A stretch of DNA of 34,187 nucleotides. Origin: Occallatibacter sp. (GTDB lineage: Bacteria > Acidobacteriota > Terriglobia > Terriglobales > Acidobacteriaceae). The stretch's first letter is position 1, and the number at the start of each line of letters is the position of its first letter. Shown here in pieces: positions 7,073-14,893 of this stretch. A model generated the notes under the pieces. The model was not told the origin of the DNA. It saw only the letters and a program-made list of their open reading frames with translations, and did no database searches. Made by a program: the position numbers and the translations under genes. The stretch is from NCBI GenBank assembly GCA_031296305.1, contig JARLFZ010000038.1:1-34187 (forward strand), given 5' to 3'.

Positions 7073-8980
7073 TTGCGCATACGCTGGTGGCCGCGATCGA
7101 TTCGCTGGCAAATGCTTGCCGGCCTTGTGCTGCTTGAAATCCTGTCGATTAGTCTATTTGCTGCGATTCTCACCCGGCAGCAGACGCAGCGTGTGCGGTT
7201 GCGCGCGCAAGTCATTTTGTCTTACGACTCGGCATCGTTGGCATCCCAAGTCAGCGACGCACTGGAGCAGCAGCGCCCCGGCTGGATCAGTTCGTCAGTC
7301 AAAACAGCAGGCGAAGCTCCAAACGTCGCTTTTGCCGCGGTGACCGATCCTGCGGGAAATGTTTTGTTCGTCAGCAAAGGTGATGCGGGCCAGGCAACTC
7401 TCGATCCGGCCGAGCGGGCGCAAATTCCATTCATAAGCCGCGACAACGCCTGGCTATTTACCCTGCCCGATGACCGCTGGGAGGCCGCGCGGGCGATCTA
7501 CACGAACAACGAATTGCGCGGCTATACGTGGGTGGAGTTCGACCCGAGTTCGGCGCGCCAGCAGCTTTTCGCCATCCAACGCGACACTTTGGTCTTTGGC
7601 GTGATTTGGGTGATCGCCTCAGCCATTCTTGTGTTGCTCATGGGCCGGTCCATCGCGCAGCCACTCTCTGTGCTGCACCGCGGCGCCGCCGCACTGATGA
7701 ACTCGCCGGAAGATGTCAGCCGTTTCCCGCTGCCGGTGACCGTGCAGAACGAAATCGGTGACCTGATTGAGACCTTCAACCGCATGGTCGCCTCGCTTGC
7801 CGAGCAGCGGGCTGGGCTTAACGACACGCTCTCCCTGCTCGATTCAATGCTCGCGAACGCGCCCATCGGCCTGGCATTTGTCGATCGGAATTCGAGATTT
7901 GTCCGGGTGAATCAAATCTTTGCCGATCTCACCGGTGTGACCGTCAGCCGCCATCTCGGCCGCACCCTTACCGATCTGCTCCCCGCAAAAGTGGCAGAGC
8001 AGGTCGGGAACGCTGTACAGCAGGTTTTTTCGAGCGAAGAGCCGGTGCGCAATCTCGAACTAAACGGTGAGGGCGGCAAGCCCCGCCGTCCCTGGACCTG
8101 GCTCATCAGCGCTTATCCGGTACGAACCACTCCGACGCAGGTGCGCTGGGTGGGCGTGATCGCGCTCGATGCCAGCGAGCGCAAGCGCAGCGAAGAGGCC
8201 CTGCGCCGGAGCGAGAAGCTAGCCGTCACCGGCCGCCTGGCCGCCTCTATTGCGCACGAAATCAACAACCCGCTCGAAGCCATCACCAACCTGCACTTCC
8301 TCCTGCGGAACTTCGTCGACCTTCCCGAGGCAGCCAAGCAGTATGTCTCCATGGCCGAGTACGAGGTGCGCCGCATTGCCGAGATTACGCAGCAGACCTT
8401 GCGCTTCTACCGCCAGCCCACGCACCCCGCGCGCGCCACGCTCGCAGAGCTTCTTGACTCCGTTCTGAGCCTCTATCAGGGACGCATCAATGCGCTCGAC
8501 CTTCGCGTTGAGCGCCAATACGAGCCGGAGTTAACCCTCTTCTGCTTCGCCGGAGAGATCCGCCAGGTATTCGCCAACCTGGTGGGCAACGCCATCGACG
8601 CCAGCAGTGCAGGTGGCCGCTTGCTGCTGCGCGCCCGCCGTTCCTGCGACTGGAAGAACCCCGACCAAGCCGGAATCCGCTTTGCCATTGCCGACACCGG
8701 ATCAGGCATGGAGCCGGAAATCCGCGAGCACATCTTCGAGGCCTTCTTCACCACCAAGGAAATTACGGGAACCGGCCTCGGACTCTGGGTGAGCCACGAA
8801 ATCATCCTGAAGCATCAGGGATCGGTGCGGGTGCGCAGCCGCGTAGCCGCTCAAGGAAACGGTAAGGCGGCGGCAACGTGCGGGACGGTCTTCGAAGTTT
8901 TTCTCCCCGACAATCCGGGCTTCCTTCATGAAGCTTCTGCGGTAGCCGGTGCGAAGACTTCAGCTTCGGCGACAGCATAA
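7073..8980 (+). CDS. Membrane sensor histidine kinase (HAMP-PAS-HisKA-HATPase)
   Basis: This 635-residue protein starts at TTG 7073-7075, supported by GGGGG seven bases upstream. Membrane helices at about 14-34 and 172-192 enclose a periplasmic sensor domain of about 135 residues. A HAMP linker (193-245) and a PAS domain (about 255-370) follow. The phosphoacceptor histidine is H395 in SIAHEINNPLEA. The ATP-binding domain has its N box (LVGNAIDAS), G1 box (DTGSGM), a TTKEITGTGLGLW segment and a final catalytic strand. This is the layout of NtrB-like kinases that phosphorylate a separate response regulator. None is adjacent; the only receiver in the window (28306-28686) lacks the phosphoacceptor aspartate. 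Close spacing after ypdA hints at a link with thiol redox state, which is inference. Confidence 0.9.
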   Translation: MRIRWWPRSIRWQMLAGLVLLEILSISLFAAILTRQQTQRVRLRAQVILSYDSASLASQVSDALEQQRPGWISSSVKTAGEAPNVAFAAVTDPAGNVLFVSKGDAGQATLDPAERAQIPFISRDNAWLFTLPDDRWEAARAIYTNNELRGYTWVEFDPSSARQQLFAIQRDTLVFGVIWVIASAILVLLMGRSIAQPLSVLHRGAAALMNSPEDVSRFPLPVTVQNEIGDLIETFNRMVASLAEQRAGLNDTLSLLDSMLANAPIGLAFVDRNSRFVRVNQIFADLTGVTVSRHLGRTLTDLLPAKVAEQVGNAVQQVFSSEEPVRNLELNGEGGKPRRPWTWLISAYPVRTTPTQVRWVGVIALDASERKRSEEALRRSEKLAVTGRLAASIAHEINNPLEAITNLHFLLRNFVDLPEAAKQYVSMAEYEVRRIAEITQQTLRFYRQPTHPARATLAELLDSVLSLYQGRINALDLRVERQYEPELTLFCFAGEIRQVFANLVGNAIDASSAGGRLLLRARRSCDWKNPDQAGIRFAIADTGSGMEPEIREHIFEAFFTTKEITGTGLGLWVSHEIILKHQGSVRVRSRVAAQGNGKAAATCGTVFEVFLPDNPGFLHEASAVAGAKTSASATA

Positions 8981-9008
8981 CAGCGTGTGGCAAAAGCCCG
9001 AAAACCAT

Positions 9009-9231
9009 CCCTCAGCGGCTAAAGCCACGTCGATTCCTGGACTTCATGGCACGACTAAACAGCTTGCTGAAAAATGTCCGAAGCGAGCGCGAAGTGTAGC
9101 GAAAAAACATCCCTCAGCGACTGAAGCCGGGCCATTTTGCTGGTCTTATCGGCACGGATAAATCCGTGCCCTTTCAAAACGAGCTTCTCGATTTAGTTTT
9201 TCAGCAGCCCGTAAAGTCGTGCCCTTTCAAA
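9009..9231 (+). repeat. Family A unit interrupted by a nested 152-bp element
   Basis: The outer unit begins CCCTCAGCGGCTAAAGCC and its second palindrome is split. GGCACGACTAAA ends at 9059 and TAAAGTCGTGCC resumes at 9212. Removing the insert and one TAAA restores the 20-base palindrome GGCACGACTAAAGTCGTGCC. Confidence 0.85.
9060..9211 (+). mobile_element. Nested MITE-like element, type B2 (TAAA duplication)
   Basis: This 152-bp element has inverted ends CAGCTTGCTGAAAAA (9060-9074) and TTTTTCAGCAGCCCG (9197-9211). It is flanked by TAAA at 9056-9059 and 9212-9215, a candidate target-site duplication. It contains a complete family A unit (9111-9177) with the perfect palindrome GGCACGGATAAATCCGTGCC. 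It encodes no protein, so any transposase must act in trans. Confidence 0.75.
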
Positions 9232-9316
9232 ATGAGGCTTTCATCCAGAGGCAGATAAGGCAGCAACTTTTCACGCGGGCGTGGCTCCATCAGATTTGAG
9301 ATGCGACGAGGACTCT

Positions 9317-9364
9317 GAGGGCCAGGAGGCCCTCAGTACAGCCGGTCTGGAGACCGGCGCTACA
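9317..9364. repeat. Family C tandem palindromes
   Basis: Two adjacent hairpins, GAGGGCCAGGAGGCCCTC and GCCGGTCTGGAGACCGGC, are separated by AGTACA and followed by GCTACA. The same paired-hairpin layout recurs at 27521-27567 and 34139-34187. Here it lies between the convergent ends of the kinase and the lipoprotein gene. There is no T-run, so terminator function is uncertain. Confidence 0.8.
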
Positions 9365-9369
9365 ACCCT

Positions 9370-11667
9370 TTACGGCTGCAAACCCAGCTGCCTGCGCAAA
9401 AGAGGTACGCCGAGGCCATTCGCCTGATGCGTAACTGGATGCGCCATGCAGTGCCCTGTCGATCGAACCGGTCCCTGGAGATACGAGCGCGTGACGTGTA
9501 GCCGGTCCATAATGACGTACCGTGCTCGCAGGCCATTGACGATTGGCGGCAACGTCGCCGGCACCTGTCTACGATCGACATAGATGACCAGCGACGCCTC
9601 GTCGGGATTGTCGAGGCTTTGACCTACTCCCACGCCAAAGTACGCGGGATTCTGCTGCATCAGGCTCTGCGCCACCTGCTCTTTGGCTGTAACCGCCTGG
9701 TTGAAGACGGCGGATGTCAGAGGCGCCGTCGCACTGGACCTTACTGCAGATTGCGGCGCTGCACCCGCCGAAACCGCCCGCGACGTGGTGGGTATCACTT
9801 GCGTCCGCACCCCACTCACGGTCTGCGGCACGGAGACTTTCATGCTCTGGTCGACATAAAGAATCACCGCCGCTTCGCCGGCACGATCGCTGCTTTTGCC
9901 GGCGGCTACACCCAGGATACCCATGGTGGGATTGATCAGCATCCGCGCCTGCCCCACGGCCTGCTGCGCCAATTCCAATTGCGGGCCGGAGAGCGTAGTG
10001 CTCTGCGCGGCCGTCCCCGTTGCGGCGCCGTAGTTCAGACAGCTCACTGGATGGTCCGCTGTGCCTACAAACGTATAGGTCGTACCCTGCTGCGACCCGA
10101 GTTCCGCCAGCACTGTGGGCGCGGGGTTGGCCACGCCTTCACTCACACCCGTATTCGTCACACTGCCGGCAAAAAACAGTCCCACAGGTTCAGCGTTGCT
10201 GGCATCCACAACCAGCGATCCCGAGTCGCCCGCATCGCTGAACTCGCTGCCTTCAATTGCAATCTGGTTGGTGTAAGTCTTGGTCAGGTAGGGCGTGGTT
10301 TCATCGCAGTTCTTGTAGTAGTCCACCTTTACATTAAGATTCAGTGCCGAGATACTGGCGCACGTGAGTCCGGTGGTGCGCCCGCTCTTGGCCACTACAA
10401 GATTGAGCGAGCCGGGCTCGCCTTTGCCGCCGGTCGACGAGATGCCGGGGGGCGCCGCGGCCAGTGTCCCATTCCCTTGCAACGTGCCCAACTCCAGAAT
10501 ATCGCCACTCGTCTTCACCGCTCCCGAATCCACCTGCGCGATGGCCGCATCGACATTCGTGGCGTTTGAACTCAACGGAAGCCATGCAGTCAAAACGCCC
10601 ACCGGAGTGGTCCCGGAACCGTCGCCATAGGGCGTACAGTTGTTGTCGATCAGTCCCGGCTGCACGATCATTTCGCCCACACTGGCCTGATCACTGCGCG
10701 CCAACACGTGATTGCAGCTCAGCAAGTACTGTGTTCCGCCGCTGTTCTGGATCAAAGATCCGAGCGTGCCGCCGCAACAATCCACAATCTGATTGCCCTT
10801 GGTGTCGTAATCATTGTTGTTCCCGCCGGAGCTGCCCAGCAGGATGGGCGTCGTCAATTCCTTTTGGTGCCCTGCCGGATTGCTCGAGATCCCTTCAGTG
10901 TTCAACAGGATCTTCGTTGCCTCTTTCGAGGTCGATGTCCCGATGGTCGCCACCACGTAGGTGGATGCGGCGGCTGTAATAGAAGCTGGAGCGGTATAAG
11001 TGACCGTGCAATAGGTGAACGCGTTGCTGCTGCGCGCACAGATCGAACTGCCTAACGATCCTTGTCCCCCACTCGATCCTGTGGAGCTGCTCGCAACGGC
11101 ATAGTTGATGCCGGTGGTGCCACCGGCTTCCGCGATATAGCCCGTTATGGTGACGGTTCCGTTCGCGCCCAGGGCGACGTTCTGCGGCGTCAGCGGCTGC
11201 AGGAAGCCCGGCGTTACTGTCAGCGTTGCGCTCGCGGTTGTGGATGGATTTGACGCCAGTTCCGCGGTCACTGTCACCTGGACGCTATTTGCCGTGAGAT
11301 AGGTAGGCGGAGCGTATTGCCCGCTCGAATTGATGGTTCCCGGGCCGGATTTTGCATCTCCGCCTGAGACCGTCCAGTTCACTTTGGCCGTACCGCCGCT
11401 TAATGTAGCTGAAAATTGCTCCACCAACCCACCCGACGCGGTAGTGGTGTTGCACCCAGTGCAGTTGGCATCGATGGTTGCCGTACCGGGAGAAATGGAG
11501 AGGCTGCCGCTCGATGAGCCGTTCACCAACGCACCGCCGCAACCTGCCAGGGCAATTAGAGCTGGCAACATTGCGCTCGCGAGTAGGCGCCCGGGCCTTT
11601 GCCGCAACAAGTGAACTCTGTCTCGCTGGCCCACGGGGTTTGAGACGGGTCCTTGACCTTCCATCAT
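9370..11667 (-). CDS. Lipoprotein with Ig-like N-terminus and chymotrypsin-fold serine protease domain
   Basis: This 765-residue protein has a hydrophobic signal ending in a lipobox (LIALAGC, lipidated C43) after a long basic N-region. Residues about 50-255 are Ser/Thr/Gly-rich, Ig-like. From about 265 to 530 lies a trypsin-like domain whose apparent catalytic triad is H320 (LSCNHVLA), D373 (NVDAAIAQ) and S482 (DAGDSGS). The C-terminal part holds two related segments (about 577-627 and 675-726), each with a GILGVAAG or FGVGVGQS core, an LYVD or IYVD strand and a V.G.R motif. It would be an outer-surface or periplasmic lipoprotein with probable peptidase activity; the substrate is unknown. ATG is used at 11665-11667; a GTG at codon 12 is an alternative start. 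Downstream and upstream are repeats. Confidence 0.8.
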   Translation of the reverse strand: MMEGQGPVSNPVGQRDRVHLLRQRPGRLLASAMLPALIALAGCGGALVNGSSSGSLSISPGTATIDANCTGCNTTTASGGLVEQFSATLSGGTAKVNWTVSGGDAKSGPGTINSSGQYAPPTYLTANSVQVTVTAELASNPSTTASATLTVTPGFLQPLTPQNVALGANGTVTITGYIAEAGGTTGINYAVASSSTGSSGGQGSLGSSICARSSNAFTYCTVTYTAPASITAAASTYVVATIGTSTSKEATKILLNTEGISSNPAGHQKELTTPILLGSSGGNNNDYDTKGNQIVDCCGGTLGSLIQNSGGTQYLLSCNHVLARSDQASVGEMIVQPGLIDNNCTPYGDGSGTTPVGVLTAWLPLSSNATNVDAAIAQVDSGAVKTSGDILELGTLQGNGTLAAAPPGISSTGGKGEPGSLNLVVAKSGRTTGLTCASISALNLNVKVDYYKNCDETTPYLTKTYTNQIAIEGSEFSDAGDSGSLVVDASNAEPVGLFFAGSVTNTGVSEGVANPAPTVLAELGSQQGTTYTFVGTADHPVSCLNYGAATGTAAQSTTLSGPQLELAQQAVGQARMLINPTMGILGVAAGKSSDRAGEAAVILYVDQSMKVSVPQTVSGVRTQVIPTTSRAVSAGAAPQSAVRSSATAPLTSAVFNQAVTAKEQVAQSLMQQNPAYFGVGVGQSLDNPDEASLVIYVDRRQVPATLPPIVNGLRARYVIMDRLHVTRSYLQGPVRSTGHCMAHPVTHQANGLGVPLLRRQLGLQP

Positions 11668-12118
11668 TCCATCCGTTTTTCCGGTTCAGATCGCTGGCCG
11701 TCTTCCTCGCTTACCAGGCGTTTCCGCCCCAATCGCGAACTCCCGTAGACGCCTGCGGTTAAAGAAGATACGTATCTGTAATACGCTCCTTAGCGTGATA
11801 CTTGTTTAGACCCTGCCCTGAGCTGAAAGTTGTCTGGCAAAGCTCTTCAAGAACAAATCCAATCACTCCGGGCGCACAGGGCGCAATGTACCAAACTATG
11901 TACCAAAGTACCCCGCAACGGTGTCGTCGCATTCGATCCGCAACCTGGGCACAGAGTCCTTCCTCATGTATACCCCCAGACAGATTGCCGCGCCAACCCG
12001 CCGTGTAAGCTTTTCTTGAAACTTGGTTCAGGGTGAGTACACCTGCCCAAAAGGGGCATCGGACCATAGATTCGGGCCGGAACCATGCGGGGCAATAAAC
12101 TGAAAGCAGGAGAGAACC
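11668..12118. other. Intergenic region with small palindromes, no gene seen
   Basis: These 451 bases separate divergent genes. I see a perfect palindrome GATACGTATC (11767-11776), a hairpin ACGCT-CCTT-AGCGT (11783-11796), a tandem repeat of ATGTACCAAA near 11885-11907, and a TGCCC/GGGCA hairpin near 12045. A 102-codon frame on the minus strand (11759-12067) looks non-coding. No clear promoter for either neighbour was found. Confidence 0.5.
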
Positions 12119-13114
12119 ATGGAATACGTACTTCTCGGCCGCACCGGCTTGAAGGTTTCGCGCATTTGCCTCGGTTGCATGACTTACGGCAGCCCTGCCA
12201 CGGGAAGGCTACTCCCTGGACGGCAAGCGTGGGCGTTGAATGAGGCCGAAAGCCTGCCTTTCTTGCGCCAGGCTCTCGATTTCGGCATCAATTTCTTCGA
12301 TACCGCAAATGTTTACTCCGACGGCGACAGCGAAGCGGTCGTGGGCCGGTTTCTCAAGGCCAACGCGCGGCGCGAAGCCGTCGTGATCGCCACAAAGGTG
12401 CAGGGTCTGATGCGCGAGGAGCCCAATGGCGGCGGGCTTTCCCGCAAAGCCATTCTTTTTGAACTTGATCAAAGTCTCCGTCGCCTCCAGACCGACTACG
12501 TGGACCTTTACCAGATCCATCGCTGGGACTACGAAACGCCCATTGAAGAAACGCTCGAGGCGCTGCACGACGCAATCAAGGCGGGCAAAGTACGCTACAT
12601 CGGCGCCTCGTCGATGTATGCCTGGCAGTTTTCCAAGGCGCTGTATCTCGCCGACCGGCACGGATGGACGCGCTTCGTCTCCATGCAGAACTACTACAAC
12701 CTGCTCTATCGCGAAGAAGAGCGCGAGATGATGAGACTTTGCCAATCGGAGGGCGTGGCCGTCATTCCCTGGAGCCCGCTGGCCCGCGGGCGGCTCACGC
12801 GCGCCTGGAAGACAGAAACCAGCCGCTCCGAGACCGACGCCTTCGGCAAGACGCTCTACTCGCGCACCGAAGATGCCGACCGCAGCGTTGTCGACCGCCT
12901 TGGCGAGGTTGCGGAGAAGCGCGGCATTCCCCGCGCGCAGGTGGCACTGGCGTGGCTGTTGTCGAGGCCGGGCGTCACCGCTCCGATTGTGGGCGCCAGC
13001 AAGCCACACCATCTTGAAGACGCGGTGGCCGCGCTCTCCGTCCACCTCACGTCGGAGGAGATGACGGCGCTCGAGGAGCCGTACGTGCCGCATCCGGTGT
13101 TGGGGTTTAGCTGA
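12119..13114 (+). CDS. Aldo/keto reductase, YajO-like
   Basis: This 331-residue cytosolic oxidoreductase has the aldo/keto reductase (beta/alpha)8 layout and the full catalytic tetrad: D61 and Y66 (FFDTANVYSDG), K93 (ATKVQG) and H134 (YQIHRWD). The C-terminal NADPH-binding segment reads VGASKPHHLEDAV. Length and spacing of motifs resemble the YajO/YghZ-like branch, which acts on small aldehydes and sugar-derived carbonyls; the physiological substrate cannot be assigned. The ATG follows GCAGGAGAG with good spacing. It stands alone between an intergenic region and a composite repeat, so it is likely a single-gene transcript. Confidence 0.9.
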   Translation: MEYVLLGRTGLKVSRICLGCMTYGSPATGRLLPGRQAWALNEAESLPFLRQALDFGINFFDTANVYSDGDSEAVVGRFLKANARREAVVIATKVQGLMREEPNGGGLSRKAILFELDQSLRRLQTDYVDLYQIHRWDYETPIEETLEALHDAIKAGKVRYIGASSMYAWQFSKALYLADRHGWTRFVSMQNYYNLLYREEEREMMRLCQSEGVAVIPWSPLARGRLTRAWKTETSRSETDAFGKTLYSRTEDADRSVVDRLGEVAEKRGIPRAQVALAWLLSRPGVTAPIVGASKPHHLEDAVAALSVHLTSEEMTALEEPYVPHPVLGFS

Positions 13115-13166
13115 GGCTGTTTCATAAATGGTTCGCCTGGCCAGCCGGGATCCCTCAGGGGTTAAA

Positions 13167-13318
13167 CAGGCTGCGGAAAAACTCCATGGAGCCGGAATTT
13201 TTAGTGAATGCGAGGGCAGCAGGGGCTGAAGCCCGGGCTATTTTAATGGACTTAAATGGCCCGGCTAAAGCCGTGCCGTTGTTACAAAGCCCGCCTCACG
13301 GAGTTTTTCCGCAGCCTG
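13167..13318 (+). mobile_element. Nested MITE-like element, type B1 (TAAA duplication)
   Basis: This 152-bp element has perfect inverted ends CAGGCTGCGGAAAAACTCC (13167-13185) and its reverse complement (13300-13318). TAAA flanks it at 13163-13166 and 13319-13322. Removing it restores GGGGTTAAAACCCC. It is related along its length to 17243-17394 and contains family A-like palindromes of its own. Confidence 0.8.
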
Positions 13319-13359
13319 TAAAACCCCTCAATTCTCCTGCCCCTTTCGGCACGACTGAA

Positions 13360-13510
13360 CGGCTTGCTGAAGAAGTCCGAAGCGAGCGCGAAGTGTAGCG
13401 AAAAAACATCCCTCAGCGGCTGAAGCCGGACCATTTTGCTGGCTTTAACGGCACGGATGAATCCGTGCCCTTTCAAAGCGAGCCTCTCGATTGATTTTTT
13501 CAGCAAGCTG
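13360..13510 (+). mobile_element. Nested MITE-like element, type B2 (TGAA duplication)
   Basis: This 151-bp element runs from CGGCTTGCTGAAGAAG to TTTTTTCAGCAAGCTG and is flanked by TGAA at 13356-13359 and 13511-13514. It splits the palindrome GGCACGACTGAA/GGCGTGCC and carries an inner family A unit with GGCACGGATGAATCCGTGCC. Confidence 0.75.
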
Positions 13511-13568
13511 TGAAGGCGTGCCCTTTCAAGAAACTCTTTATGAAACAAGTTCCAGGGTCTGACGTCGT

Positions 13569-14360
13569 TTAGCGTCCGTGAAAATCCGGGGCACGACGCT
13601 CAAAAAACGAACGAATGCCTTCCTGATAATCGTCGCTATCGTAGATCTGACGCCGCATGGCCTGTACTCTTTCGAACGTTTCCGGCCCCAGGTTGTGCGA
13701 AATGGAGAGCAGACGCAGTTCTTCCTTCAGAAGGCTGATGACAAGCGGCGAGTTTTTCGCGATCTTCCCGGCGAGTTCCAATGTCACTGCCTCCAGTTTT
13801 TCTGGCGGAACCGCATGGCTCACGATGCCGCGCGCCAACAGGCGCTCGACGCCCAATGGTTGGGCGGTAAACAGCATCTCCTTGCAGAGCGGCATGCCGC
13901 CGGTGCTCAGGAAATTCTGGATTCCCGAGATGTTGTAGGGGACACCCATTTTTGCCGTGGTAATGGCGAATGTGCTGTCCAGGCTGGCAATGATCAGATC
14001 GCAGCTCATCACCAATTCGCAAGCGCCGCCCCAAACGCTGCCTTCCACCATGGCGATGACGGGTGAGGGGAAATGCTCAATCGTCCGCACCAGCAGGCGC
14101 AAGGGGTCGTTATAGGTGAGCGGGTCGCGGCCATTGGTCGGCAGCTCTCGAATATCGTGCCCCGCGGAAAACACCTTGGAGCCAGCAGGCGCCCTCAGTA
14201 TGACAACGCGCACCTCGTCGCTTTGCATCGATTCCAGAGCCGCGCAGAGGTCGCGGATAAGATCGCTGCTCAGGGCGTTTTGCTTCAGGGGATTGTTAAG
14301 CGTAATCAGGCCGATGCTGTTTGAAACAGTGGCTACGACCAAAGGTTCTTCTTGCTTCAT
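13569..14360 (-). CDS. scpB: Methylmalonyl-CoA decarboxylase (crotonase family)
   Basis: This 263-residue enzyme closely follows E. coli ScpB (YgfG), which converts methylmalonyl-CoA to propionyl-CoA. ScpB-type landmarks are FSAGHDIRELP with H68, the GRDPLTYNDPLR loop, EGSVWGGACE with the oxyanion-hole glycines near 111-112, and Y142 in GVPYNISGI. The C-terminus (YDSDDYQEGIRSFFERR) also matches the family. The chosen start, ATG 14358-14360, has GAGAAG seven bases upstream and gives the usual length (E. coli 261). The frame extends upstream by 22 codons with no support. The partner genes of the E. coli cluster (methylmalonyl-CoA mutase, CoA transferase) are absent here, so the pathway role is open. 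Confidence 0.88.
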   Translation of the reverse strand: MKQEEPLVVATVSNSIGLITLNNPLKQNALSSDLIRDLCAALESMQSDEVRVVILRAPAGSKVFSAGHDIRELPTNGRDPLTYNDPLRLLVRTIEHFPSPVIAMVEGSVWGGACELVMSCDLIIASLDSTFAITTAKMGVPYNISGIQNFLSTGGMPLCKEMLFTAQPLGVERLLARGIVSHAVPPEKLEAVTLELAGKIAKNSPLVISLLKEELRLLSISHNLGPETFERVQAMRRQIYDSDDYQEGIRSFFERRAPDFHGR

Positions 14361-14578
14361 GACTTTTCTTCTCATTTCCGACGTTGAGCGGTGCGCAGTA
14401 CACGCAGGCTGAATCCCCGCGCACATTTTGCGCTGATCTTCCGCGTCTCCGGAATTCTACGGTGCTTATCAACCCCTGAGAAAGTGCGTACGTCACTTTC
14501 GGGCGAATGCGCATCCGATTTGGAACGCGTAAGGTCCAGAAGTCATTTCAAAAACCATGCAACGATCGCGAATGACAT

Positions 14579-14822
14579 CCCTCGGGGGCTAAAGCCATCG
14601 GAATTTGAGGCCTTTTGCGGCACGGCTGAACAGCTTGCTGAAAAAGTCCGAAGCGAGAGCGAAGTGTAGCGAAAAACGTCCCTCAGCGGCTGAAGCCGGG
14701 CCATTTTGCTGGCCTTATCGGCACGGATGAATCCGTGCCCTTTCAAAACCAAGTGCCCGGCTGGACAAAACGAGCCTCTCGATTGAGTTTTTCAGCAGCC
14801 TGTGAAGCCGTGCCCTTTCAAA
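14579..14822 (+). repeat. Family A unit interrupted by a nested 172-bp element
   Basis: The unit starts CCCTCGGGGGCTAAAGCC. Its second palindrome is split after GGCACGGCTGAA (14619-14630) and resumes with TGAAGCCGTGCC (14803-14814). Removal of the insert restores the perfect palindrome GGCACGGCTGAAGCCGTGCC. It lies in the 533-base gap between scpB and recG, where I see no gene. Confidence 0.85.
14631..14802 (+). mobile_element. Nested MITE-like element, type B2, with a 22-bp internal addition
   Basis: The ends are CAGCTTGCTGAAAAA and TTTTTCAGCAGCCTG, flanked by TGAA at 14627-14630 and 14803-14806. Compared with the copy at 9060-9211 it carries 22 extra bases (about 14750-14771) that leave AAAAC on both sides, suggesting a further small insertion or duplication. 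The remaining length difference is two single-base gaps. Confidence 0.75.
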
Positions 14823-14893
14823 GCAGGTTTATGAGATGGGCTCTGGCGTACCGCAATTGTCCCCTCGCGTGCGCGCCATTTAGCATTCACTTT

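Larger units (their letters stand above)
13119..13546 (+). mobile_element. Composite nested repeat bounded by GTTTCATAAA ends
   Basis: Inverted ends GTTTCATAAATGGTT (13119-13133) and AACTCTTTATGAAAC (13532-13546) enclose a family A unit whose two palindromes are each split by a separate insertion (13167-13318 and 13360-13510). Removing both inserts and one copy of each duplication leaves about 117 bp, nearly the 116-bp core of the related composite at 17196-17467. It fills the gap between the converging aldo/keto reductase and scpB genes. Confidence 0.75.

Noticed and set aside
11759..12067. 102-codon open frame on the minus strand
   Set aside because: Its composition is not protein-like, it has no ribosome binding site or domain, and it crosses several small palindromes.
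14735..14893. Longer N-terminus for RecG
   Set aside because: Most of it is translated from repeat DNA. The ATG at 14831 remains possible, but homologues begin near 14894.
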